Below are positions 1-5,554 of a stretch of 11,243 nt of DNA, in pieces. The notes beneath the pieces were generated by a model that saw only the letters and a program-made list of their open reading frames with translations, did no database searches and was not told where the DNA came from. The position numbers and the translations under genes are program-made. The first letter of the stretch is position 1; every line of letters starts with the position of its first letter. The stretch is from Limisphaerales bacterium (GTDB taxonomy: Bacteria > Verrucomicrobiota > Verrucomicrobiia > Limisphaerales > UBA11358), in NCBI GenBank assembly GCA_003455565.1, contig DMQW01000016.1, forward strand, positions 470 through 11,712, read 5' to 3'.

Positions 1-93
1 GGCATCGTCCAGACTTCGCCGAGTTACTACGAAAACAAACTGCGCCTGACGTTTGGCACAAACAACGTGCTGTCCGCGTGGTTGCGGAAATGA
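1..93 (+). CDS. C-terminal end of an unidentified protein (5' truncated)
   Basis: Reading frame 1 of the plus strand is open from the first base to a TGA at 91-93. It encodes 30 residues ending in KLRLTFGTNNVLSAWLRK. The composition (mixed hydrophobic, aromatic and basic residues, no low complexity) looks like a real protein C-terminus, while the minus strand here carries stops and no obvious continuation of the cluster. It would run convergently with ftsZ, the two stop codons being separated by only 2 nt. I do not recognise the family and 30 residues are too few to assign a function. Chance openness over 31 codons cannot be excluded. Confidence 0.5.
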   Translation, partial: GIVQTSPSYYENKLRLTFGTNNVLSAWLRK

Positions 94-95
94 AG

Positions 96-1307
96 TCAAT
101 TCATCGCCACGCCGCGCCGGAGAAAGGTCGGCACGTCCAGGTCTTCGCCGCCGTGAATCGTCGGCTCGCTCTTGTCAAACCGGCCCTTGGAAACAATGGA
201 CAACGGCAGTTGCGTCTGGACGGGTTTGGAATGTTTCCGCTGCCCCCGGCCGCGCGGCATCACCGGCTCGCGGTGGTTCGCCGGCGGGGTGGAAATTCCG
301 CCCCACGAATTCGTCCGCACTGGTTCACTCACCGTCAACGAACTTTGTTTCGCCGCGATGAGCGTGACGCATAGCCGGTCTTTCAACGCCGCGTCCACCG
401 CCGCGCCCATTATGATCTGTGCCCGGCCGCATTGACGTTTCATCTGTTCCATCACGCGGCTGATCTCGGCCATCGTCAAATCTTTGCCCGCCGTGAGGCT
501 CACGAGAATGGCATCGGATTCCGCCAGCGCGCGGCCTTCATCAAGCAGCGGATGCGCGAGGATTTTTTCCACGACTTCCCGCGCCCGGCCCGGCCCGGTG
601 GCTTCCACAAAAGCGAAGACGTTCTCCGCGTGCCGGTCGCGGACCAGCGCGCACAAATCGGAAAAATGAATCTGGATGAGTCCGGGCCGCGTGAGCAGTT
701 GCCACACGCCGCGCACGCCTTCGAGCAGCAAGCCGCCGGTGACGCGGAAGGTTTCCAGCAAGGTGGAATTCTCGTCAATCAGCTTGAAAATTTTCTGGCT
801 CGGCAGACAGATCACGCCGTCGGCGGCGGACTTGAGCTGTTCGAGGCTTTGCTGCGCCTGGTTTTCGCGACGGTTGCCTTCGCAATCGAACGGCAAGGTC
901 ACGAACGCCAGCACCAGCGCGCCCGCCTCGCGCGCCGCCCGCGCCAGCACGGGGCTGATGCCGCTGCCCGCACCGCCGCCAAGTCCAGACAGGATAAAAA
1001 CGACGTTCGCGCCGTTGCACGCGGATTTCAGCGTGGAGAATTGCTCCTCGGCCAGCGCGCGTCCACGGTCGGCATCGCCGCCGGAGCCGAGGCCGCACAG
1101 CAATTTACTTTCAAGATGAAACTTCACGATCGCGGACGACGACGCGAGCGACGAGGCGTCCGTGTTGATGGCGATGAAATTGGCTCCGGCAAATTCCGGC
1201 GTGTTCACCGCGTCGAGCAAGGTGACGCCGGCGTTGCCGACGCCAAAAAATTTCACGACCGGTTTTCCGGCTGCGGCGAGCAGATCTTTTTGTCCGGGAT
1301 TTTCCAT
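96..1307 (-). CDS. ftsZ: Cell division protein FtsZ, divergent GTPase core
   Basis: Tubulin-like protein that forms the division ring; 403 residues. ATG at 1307 is chosen because the junction reads TGAAAGGACGATTATG, with AAAGGA 5 nt before the start; an in-frame ATG at 1343 would add 12 unlike residues and overlap ftsA. Visible landmarks are GVGNAGV (T1, 22-28), NTD (48-50), GLGSGG (T3, 72-77), GGGAGSG (T4 signature, 110-116; canonical GGGTGTG) and EGNRR (143-147). A linker of about 65 residues follows from about 320, then the C-terminal peptide DLDVPTFLRR (389-398), the standard FtsA-binding tail. Several nucleotide-site residues are altered. The T7 loop reads QIHFSD (212-217) instead of N-x-D-x-x-D, so one acidic residue is His214. 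The Asn-Asp that contacts guanine is Gly191-Gly192. It is the last gene of the cluster. Family identity is secure; GTPase activity is not. Confidence 0.95.
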   Translation of the reverse strand: MENPGQKDLLAAAGKPVVKFFGVGNAGVTLLDAVNTPEFAGANFIAINTDASSLASSSAIVKFHLESKLLCGLGSGGDADRGRALAEEQFSTLKSACNGANVVFILSGLGGGAGSGISPVLARAAREAGALVLAFVTLPFDCEGNRRENQAQQSLEQLKSAADGVICLPSQKIFKLIDENSTLLETFRVTGGLLLEGVRGVWQLLTRPGLIQIHFSDLCALVRDRHAENVFAFVEATGPGRAREVVEKILAHPLLDEGRALAESDAILVSLTAGKDLTMAEISRVMEQMKRQCGRAQIIMGAAVDAALKDRLCVTLIAAKQSSLTVSEPVRTNSWGGISTPPANHREPVMPRGRGQRKHSKPVQTQLPLSIVSKGRFDKSEPTIHGGEDLDVPTFLRRGVAMN

Positions 1308-1312
1308 AATCG

Positions 1313-1318
1313 TCCTTT
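1313..1318 (-). promoter_or_regulatory. Shine-Dalgarno site of ftsZ
   Basis: AAAGGA on the minus strand, sharing its first A with the ftsA TGA stop and lying 5 nt before ATG at 1307. It decides the ftsZ start over the upstream in-frame ATG at 1343. The close coupling suggests ftsZ translation is partly reinitiated from ftsA. Confidence 0.8.
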
Positions 1319-2550
1319 CAAGAGCGTTGCAAAAAACTGCCAAACATATTTTTGATGCTGCCGAGCGTGCCGCCCAGTCCGCCGCGCCGCTCGCGCCGGC
1401 GGTTTTTCAACGAGCCATATTTGACGAGGCCGATGGCGGCGGCAAATTCCGGCTGGTCGAGCGCGGCGGTGATGCCGCTCATGGAACCGGCGTGGCCGTG
1501 CGTGACGTTCATCTGGAAGACGCGCTCGGCCAGTTTCGCGATGGCCGGCACGCGCGAACCGCCGCCGCAGAGAAAAACTCCGGCGCGCAGATAATCGGTG
1601 AGGCCGGCCTTTTCGAGTTCGTGCGCGATGATCTCAAACAGTTCTTCCAGCCGCAGCGACATGATGCGTTGCAGATGTTCCAGGTTCACCGTCTTGAGCG
1701 TGAGGCCGAGTTCATTGGTGATGCTGATGGTCTGGCCTTTGGCGGCTTCCGTGATCAGCGCGGAGCCATATTCATGTTTTAATTTTTGCGCGCGGCTCAA
1801 GGGAACTTTCAGGCCAAAGGCGAGGTCGTTGGAAACGTGGTCGCCGCCGACCGCCAGCACGCCCGCGTGCCGGATGACGCCTTCGGAATAAACCACGAAT
1901 TCCGTCGTGCCGCCGCCGATGTCAATGACCAGCGCGCCGAGTTCCTTCTGCTCGCTGGAGAGCAGCGCGAGCGCGGAGGCGATGCCGGTGAAGACAATTT
2001 CATTCACTTCCAACTGCGTCGCGCGCACGAGACGGATGGCGTTCTGCAACCGGTTCGCATGGCCGTGAATGACGTGCATGTCCACTTCCAAACGCGCGCC
2101 CAACATGCCGACGGGATTCGTCACGCCGTCCTGACCGTCCACAAAAAAATGCTGGCGCACGGCGTGGACGACGGTGTTTTCGGCGGGCAGATTGATCGCC
2201 TTGGCGTTCTTGATGACGTCCTGCACATCGTCATCGGAAATTTCCCGGTCGGCGGAAACCACGGGATGCACGCCGCGATTGTTGAAGCCGCGAATGTGGC
2301 CGCCGGTCACGCCGAGATAAACGCTGCGAATCTCCACGTCGGCCATCTGCTCGGCCTCGAAGATCGCCGCGCGCACCTCCTGCTCCACCTTTTCGGTGTC
2401 GCAGATTTCGCCTTTGCGCACGCCGCTGGATAACGATTGTCCCAGGCCGATGATGTTGACCGCGCCCTCGGCGTTTTGTTCGCCGACGACGACGCAGATT
2501 TTCGACGTGCCGATTTCCAGCCCGACAACTATGTTGGAATCTTCAAACAT
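1318..2550 (-). CDS. ftsA: Cell division protein FtsA, actin-like membrane anchor of FtsZ
   Basis: ATP-binding actin-family protein that tethers FtsZ filaments to the inner membrane and recruits later divisome proteins; 410 residues, usual length. Phosphate-1 is GLEIGTSK (10-17), with Glu12 where Asp is usual. The FtsA-specific 1C subdomain follows at about 82-160, phosphate-2 is DIGGGTTE (210-217), and the adenosine motif is GVFLCGGGSRVP (324-335). The tail has a basic patch (RRRERR) followed by GTLGSIKNMFGSFLQRS, which fits the amphipathic C-terminal membrane-targeting helix. The start is supported by GGAGGAGAA directly before ATG, and the first 8 nt overlap the end of ftsQ. The matching FtsZ tail (DVPTFLRR) in the next gene supports an intact FtsA-FtsZ contact. 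Confidence 0.97.
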   Translation of the reverse strand: MFEDSNIVVGLEIGTSKICVVVGEQNAEGAVNIIGLGQSLSSGVRKGEICDTEKVEQEVRAAIFEAEQMADVEIRSVYLGVTGGHIRGFNNRGVHPVVSADREISDDDVQDVIKNAKAINLPAENTVVHAVRQHFFVDGQDGVTNPVGMLGARLEVDMHVIHGHANRLQNAIRLVRATQLEVNEIVFTGIASALALLSSEQKELGALVIDIGGGTTEFVVYSEGVIRHAGVLAVGGDHVSNDLAFGLKVPLSRAQKLKHEYGSALITEAAKGQTISITNELGLTLKTVNLEHLQRIMSLRLEELFEIIAHELEKAGLTDYLRAGVFLCGGGSRVPAIAKLAERVFQMNVTHGHAGSMSGITAALDQPEFAAAIGLVKYGSLKNRRRERRGGLGGTLGSIKNMFGSFLQRS

Positions 2551-3505
2551 TTCTCCTCCGATTTTTTGGGGGTTTAACCGCTTTCACCGGCGCGACCGGC
2601 ACCACGCTGGCCAGCATCCAGCGCACCGGCACGTTGTTCGCCACCGCCAGATCCGCCGACGCGATTATTTTGCTCTGGCTCAAACCAAGATTGTAAATCT
2701 GCCGCCAGCGGCTCAATTGCCGATCCAGATTTTCCAGTCCGAAAGTGATTTCGCTGCCCTGCCCCGTCGTCGCCACCACCACGCCGGGCGCGGAAACATC
2801 CACGCGCCGCAAGTCCACCAGCCCGGCCATCGGCGAATGTTCAAAAGCAGAGACCAGCCGCAGCGCCGCCTGCACCTGCGGCAGTTCCATGCGGCGGCCC
2901 GGCTGCAATTGAAACGAGTTCAGCCCCGTAATCACCGGCAGTTGTGAATTCATCTGCGCCAGCGGCACGATGCACAGACGCGGGTCGAGCGGCTGCATCA
3001 CCACGCCGTCCGCATCGAGTTGAAAAATGTGGACGCTGATGCCACCGGCCGCGTCCGCCCACGCCACGTTCACCTGCGCAATCGGGTCGCGCTCCGTCAC
3101 GCGGATTTTCAACGTGCGCGGCAGCACGCGTTCGACGGACACGGAATCAATGACCGAGACCAGTTCCAGGTTCCGTTTCACCGCCGCGAGGTCGAGGCCG
3201 ATGAGATTGGCCTGCGGCTTCACGCCCGACCACCGGCGCAGTTGTTCCGGCGCGATCACGCCGTCCGTCTGCACATCAATCTGCTGGATCGCGAAATCCG
3301 CGTTGGAATAGACAAACGTGTCCAGCGTCCACACGCCGACGCGCCATAACAGATACAGGCTGAAAAAAGTGCAGGACAACAACAGGCCGGCCATCGCCAC
3401 CAGCCGCACGCGCGTCGAGCGCACCTGGTCGGAACGCAGTTTCACATCCAGCACATGAATCCGGTGCAACCGCCGGTTTTTGTTTTGTTCGCGCTTAAAC
3501 CACAT
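2543..3505 (-). CDS. ftsQ: Cell division protein FtsQ (POTRA-domain divisome scaffold)
   Basis: Bitopic inner-membrane protein linking cytoplasmic and periplasmic divisome parts; 320 residues. A basic cytoplasmic N-terminus (1-34) precedes one membrane helix (about 34-56). A POTRA domain (about 71-139) follows, ending in a pattern usual for the family (VERVLPRTLKIRVTERDPIA, 124-143). Then comes the beta-rich FtsQ/DivIB region to about 295 and a Pro/Lys/Arg tail. Identity rests on topology, the POTRA pattern and position between ddl and ftsA, since FtsQ is poorly conserved. ATG at 3505 has only a weak GACGGA about 8 nt upstream, just downstream of a long inverted repeat that may shape the mRNA leader. 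The end overlaps ftsA by 8 nt, implying coupled translation. Confidence 0.92.
   Translation of the reverse strand: MWFKREQNKNRRLHRIHVLDVKLRSDQVRSTRVRLVAMAGLLLSCTFFSLYLLWRVGVWTLDTFVYSNADFAIQQIDVQTDGVIAPEQLRRWSGVKPQANLIGLDLAAVKRNLELVSVIDSVSVERVLPRTLKIRVTERDPIAQVNVAWADAAGGISVHIFQLDADGVVMQPLDPRLCIVPLAQMNSQLPVITGLNSFQLQPGRRMELPQVQAALRLVSAFEHSPMAGLVDLRRVDVSAPGVVVATTGQGSEITFGLENLDRQLSRWRQIYNLGLSQSKIIASADLAVANNVPVRWMLASVVPVAPVKAVKPPKNRRRNV
2551..2559 (-). promoter_or_regulatory. Strong Shine-Dalgarno site of ftsA, inside ftsQ
   Basis: GGAGGAGAA lies directly upstream of ftsA ATG at 2550, within the last codons of ftsQ (Arg-Arg-Arg-Asn). It is the strongest Shine-Dalgarno match at a gene start in the window. 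By contrast ddl, ftsW and the LysM gene have no good site. This suggests ftsA gets more translation than ftsQ, in line with the usual higher need for FtsA and FtsZ. Confidence 0.8.
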
Positions 3506-3520
3506 AAAATTTTCCGTCTC

Positions 3521-3590
3521 GTAGCGGCGTCTCGGCAGAGCGCCGCTGAATTTTCAATAAGTGAACGGCGCTCTTCCGAGACGCCGCTAC
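3521..3590. repeat. 70-bp inverted repeat between ddl and ftsQ, GTAGC...GCTAC ends
   Basis: Two 25-nt arms (3521-3545 and 3566-3590) are complementary at 24 of 25 positions, around a 20-nt AT-rich loop. The ends are GTAGCGGCGTC and GACGCCGCTAC. The transcript would form a very stable hairpin from the ddl stop codon to 15 nt before the ftsQ start. The TAG that ends ddl (3589-3587) lies inside the arm. There is no T-run after the stem, so it is not a typical intrinsic terminator. A mobile REP/MITE-like intergenic element is likely; effects on mRNA stability or ftsQ translation are possible. A related element lies in murG. Confidence 0.9.
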
Positions 3591-4501
3591 ACCAACACCG
3601 CTTCGCGCTCCAACGCCAGTTCAATCATGCATTGACACAGATCAGCGTAACTCAATCCCGCCGCCGCCGCCGCCTTGGGCAGCAGGCTCGTTTCCGTCAT
3701 GCCCGGCAGCGTGTTCACCTCCAGCACCACCGGCGAACCGTCCGCCCGCACCATCACGTCCACGCGCGCATAATCGCGGCCGCCGACCGCCTTGAAGGCT
3801 CCGAGCGCGGCGTCTTGAATCCGCTTCGTCGTCGCGGCGTCAAAATCTGCCGGGCAAAAATATTCCGTGTTGCCCGCCGTGTATTTATTTTTGTAATCGT
3901 AACTGCCGCTCTTGGGCCGGACTTCCACCACCGGCAAAACTTTTCCATCCAGGATGCCCAACGTCGTCTCGCGCCCGATGATTTTTTCCTCCACCAAAAC
4001 TTCCGGGCCAAATTTGAAAGCTTCCGTCAGCGCATTTTGCCAATCTTCGACGCGTTCGACAAATTGCAGGCCAACGCTGGAACCCTGCCTCGACGGCTTG
4101 ACGACCAGCGGCAGTTGCCATTTTTTCGGCAACGGCGTCTGCGGCGAATTCACCATGATGAATTTTGCCGTCGGCACGCCGGCCTCGATGCAACTCTGTT
4201 TGGTCAGCACCTTGTCGAATGCGATGCGGCTCGCCTCCGCATCACAGCCCGTGTAAGCCACGCCCAGTTCATCCAGTTCCTGCTGCACCGTGCCGTCCTC
4301 GCCGTAAGTCCCGTGCAACGCCAGAAAAACCACGTCCGTGTCCGGCGGCAAAACCCAGTTTTCATCACGCGGATCCAGTTCGACAACTTCGTGGCCAAGC
4401 GAACGCAGCGCCGACGCCACCGCCGCGCCGGAACGCAGCGAGACTTCGCGTTCCGCGCTCGGCCCGCCGAGCATGACAACGATGTTCAGCAGCTTGATCA
4501 T
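3587..4501 (-). CDS. ddl: D-alanine--D-alanine ligase
   Basis: Cytoplasmic ATP-grasp enzyme that joins two D-Ala into the dipeptide MurF later adds; 304 residues from ATG 4501, the usual length. Motifs: GGPSAEREVSLRSG (12-25), ALHGTYGEDGT (61-71), YTG (83-85), DKVLTK (96-101), VVKPSRQGSSVG (133-144), EVRPKSGSYDYKNKY (193-207) and the metal-binding LEVNTLPGMTE (260-270). The Tyr-Asp-Tyr pattern fits D-Ala rather than D-Lac specificity, as inference. The frame stays open up to 4576, but those 25 residues are encoded by a heptamer repeat and resemble no Ddl, so the downstream ATG before the KLLNIVVMLGG strand is preferred. No clear Shine-Dalgarno precedes it. The stop codon is supplied by the inverted repeat that follows. 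Confidence 0.95.
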   Translation of the reverse strand: MIKLLNIVVMLGGPSAEREVSLRSGAAVASALRSLGHEVVELDPRDENWVLPPDTDVVFLALHGTYGEDGTVQQELDELGVAYTGCDAEASRIAFDKVLTKQSCIEAGVPTAKFIMVNSPQTPLPKKWQLPLVVKPSRQGSSVGLQFVERVEDWQNALTEAFKFGPEVLVEEKIIGRETTLGILDGKVLPVVEVRPKSGSYDYKNKYTAGNTEYFCPADFDAATTKRIQDAALGAFKAVGGRDYARVDVMVRADGSPVVLEVNTLPGMTETSLLPKAAAAAGLSYADLCQCMIELALEREAVLV

Positions 4502-4522
4502 TTGTCTGAAAAGGCGGTAACC

Positions 4523-4557
4523 GCCAACAGCCAACAGCCAACAGCCAACGCCCAATC
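4523..4557. repeat. Heptanucleotide array (GCCAACA)n upstream of ddl
   Basis: Five consecutive 7-nt units on the plus strand: three perfect GCCAACA, one GCCAACG and one degenerate CCCAATC. They lie 22 nt upstream of the ddl start. Because 7 is not a multiple of 3, any ORF through it reads a 7-residue period, seen in the spurious N-terminal extension of ddl. The array is nearly complementary to the second array at 4576-4610. Confidence 0.85.
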
Positions 4558-4575
4558 GCCACGTCCGCCGTTCCA

Positions 4576-4610
4576 TTGGATGTTCGGTGTTCGATGTTGG
4601 ATGTTGGATG
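4576..4610. repeat. Heptanucleotide array (TTGGATG)n between murB and ddl
   Basis: Five consecutive 7-nt units on the plus strand: TTGGATG, TTCGGTG, TTCGATG, TTGGATG, TTGGATG. With the array at 4523-4557 it forms an inverted arrangement: a 17-nt stretch of one pairs with the other at 15 of 17 positions, failing only at the variable base of each unit. The pair fills much of the 129-nt murB-ddl gap. It recalls the short tandemly repeated heptamers (STRR) described in cyanobacteria, but I make no claim of relation. Confidence 0.85.
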
Positions 4611-4630
4611 TTTGCTTCATAAAATTTTTT

Positions 4631-5554
4631 TTAATCATCTTCTCCGATGATTTCCACTTCCGTGTGCAACTCAATCCCGCGCTCGTTCCTGGCCTTCGTC
4701 TGCAAAATCGCAATCAGTTCCAGCACGTCATGCGCCGTCGCCTGGCCGTCGTTCACAATGAAATTGCCATGCTCGGCGGAAACCACCGCGCCGCCGACGC
4801 GCTCGCCTTTCAAGCCGAGTTCATCAATTAATCTTCCCGCCGGAATCGCCGCCGGATTCTTGAACATGCAACCCGCGCTCGGCGCGGCAGGCTGCGAACA
4901 CCAGCGCTTTTCGCTGAACGCCTTCATGCGCTTTTCAATCTCCGCGCCCGGTGCCGGCGTGCATTTAAAAACCACGCCGAGGGCGATATGATTTTTCAGC
5001 GTCGTGCAGCAGCGATATTCCACCGCGATCTGGTGCGGCGCAAACTCGCAGACATCGCCGACTGAATTCATCACGCGCACCGATTCGACGACATCGAACG
5101 TCGCGCCGCCCATTGCGCCGGCATTCATGCGCAACGCCCCGCCGACGCTGCCGGGAATGCCTTCCAGAAATTCCACGCCGCTCAAGCCGTGGCGCTTCGC
5201 CTCGACGGCGACATTTTTTAATTTCGCGCCCGCACCGCAGCGCAGCCGTTCACCGTCAATTTCAATCTTGCTGAAATTCGCTTGGCACAGGCAGATGGCC
5301 ACGCCGCGAAAACCACCATCGCGCACGATCAAATTTGAGCCGCGACCGAGAATAAAAAACTTCACGCCGCGTTCACCGCAAAAATTCAGGATTGCCGCCA
5401 GCTCGGCCTCCGTCGCCGGTTCAACATAAACATCCGCCGGACCGCCAACGCGCAACGTCGTGTGCTTCGCCAGCGGCTCGTTGCGGCGAAAGATCGTCGC
5501 GGGCGAAACCAGTTTGGCCAGTTCATCGGCAATGGTTGGAGTTTTCAGAGTCAT
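4631..5554 (-). CDS. murB: UDP-N-acetylenolpyruvoylglucosamine reductase MurB, Cys at catalytic Ser position
   Basis: FAD enzyme that reduces UDP-GlcNAc-enolpyruvate to UDP-MurNAc with NADPH in the cytoplasm; 307 residues, the length of the shorter (type II) MurB. FAD-binding motifs are RVGGPAD (35-41), ILGRGSNLIVRDGGFRG (68-84) and GIPGSVGGALRMNAGA (132-147). Catalytic Arg is in EYRCC (Arg181) and catalytic Glu in HTEVEIIG (Glu299). The proton-donor motif usually written G-S-x-F-x-N-P reads AGCMFKNP, placing Cys229 at the Ser position. The ATG at 5554 shares one base with the murG TGA, so translation is probably coupled; no strong Shine-Dalgarno is seen. The classical cluster has murC between murG and murB, and here they abut directly. 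Confidence 0.96.
   Translation of the reverse strand: MTLKTPTIADELAKLVSPATIFRRNEPLAKHTTLRVGGPADVYVEPATEAELAAILNFCGERGVKFFILGRGSNLIVRDGGFRGVAICLCQANFSKIEIDGERLRCGAGAKLKNVAVEAKRHGLSGVEFLEGIPGSVGGALRMNAGAMGGATFDVVESVRVMNSVGDVCEFAPHQIAVEYRCCTTLKNHIALGVVFKCTPAPGAEIEKRMKAFSEKRWCSQPAAPSAGCMFKNPAAIPAGRLIDELGLKGERVGGAVVSAEHGNFIVNDGQATAHDVLELIAILQTKARNERGIELHTEVEIIGEDD

Noticed and set aside
1308..1343. Upstream ATG for ftsZ at 1343
   Set aside because: It would overlap ftsA by 26 nt and add 12 residues unlike FtsZ, while ATG 1307 has AAAGGA at ideal spacing.
432..1355. 307-codon plus-strand open frame opposite ftsZ
   Set aside because: It is antisense to ftsZ, whose motifs are clear. Its His/Arg/Gln/Ala-rich product is typical of the complement of GC-rich coding DNA.
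3521..3590. Intrinsic terminator after ddl
   Set aside because: The hairpin lacks a T-run on the minus strand and has a 20-nt loop; it looks like a repeat element instead.
4502..4576. 25-residue N-terminal extension of Ddl
   Set aside because: The residues are encoded by the heptanucleotide array, no Shine-Dalgarno precedes the upstream ATG, and start at 4501 gives the normal Ddl N-terminus and length.
4523..4610. CRISPR-like array
   Set aside because: Units are 7 nt with no spacers, only five per array, and there are no cas genes; this is a short tandem repeat.
3455..4831. 458-codon plus-strand open frame opposite ddl and murB
   Set aside because: It runs across two well-supported minus-strand genes, an inverted repeat and the heptamer arrays. 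The product is Arg/His-rich and low in structure, as expected for an antisense shadow.
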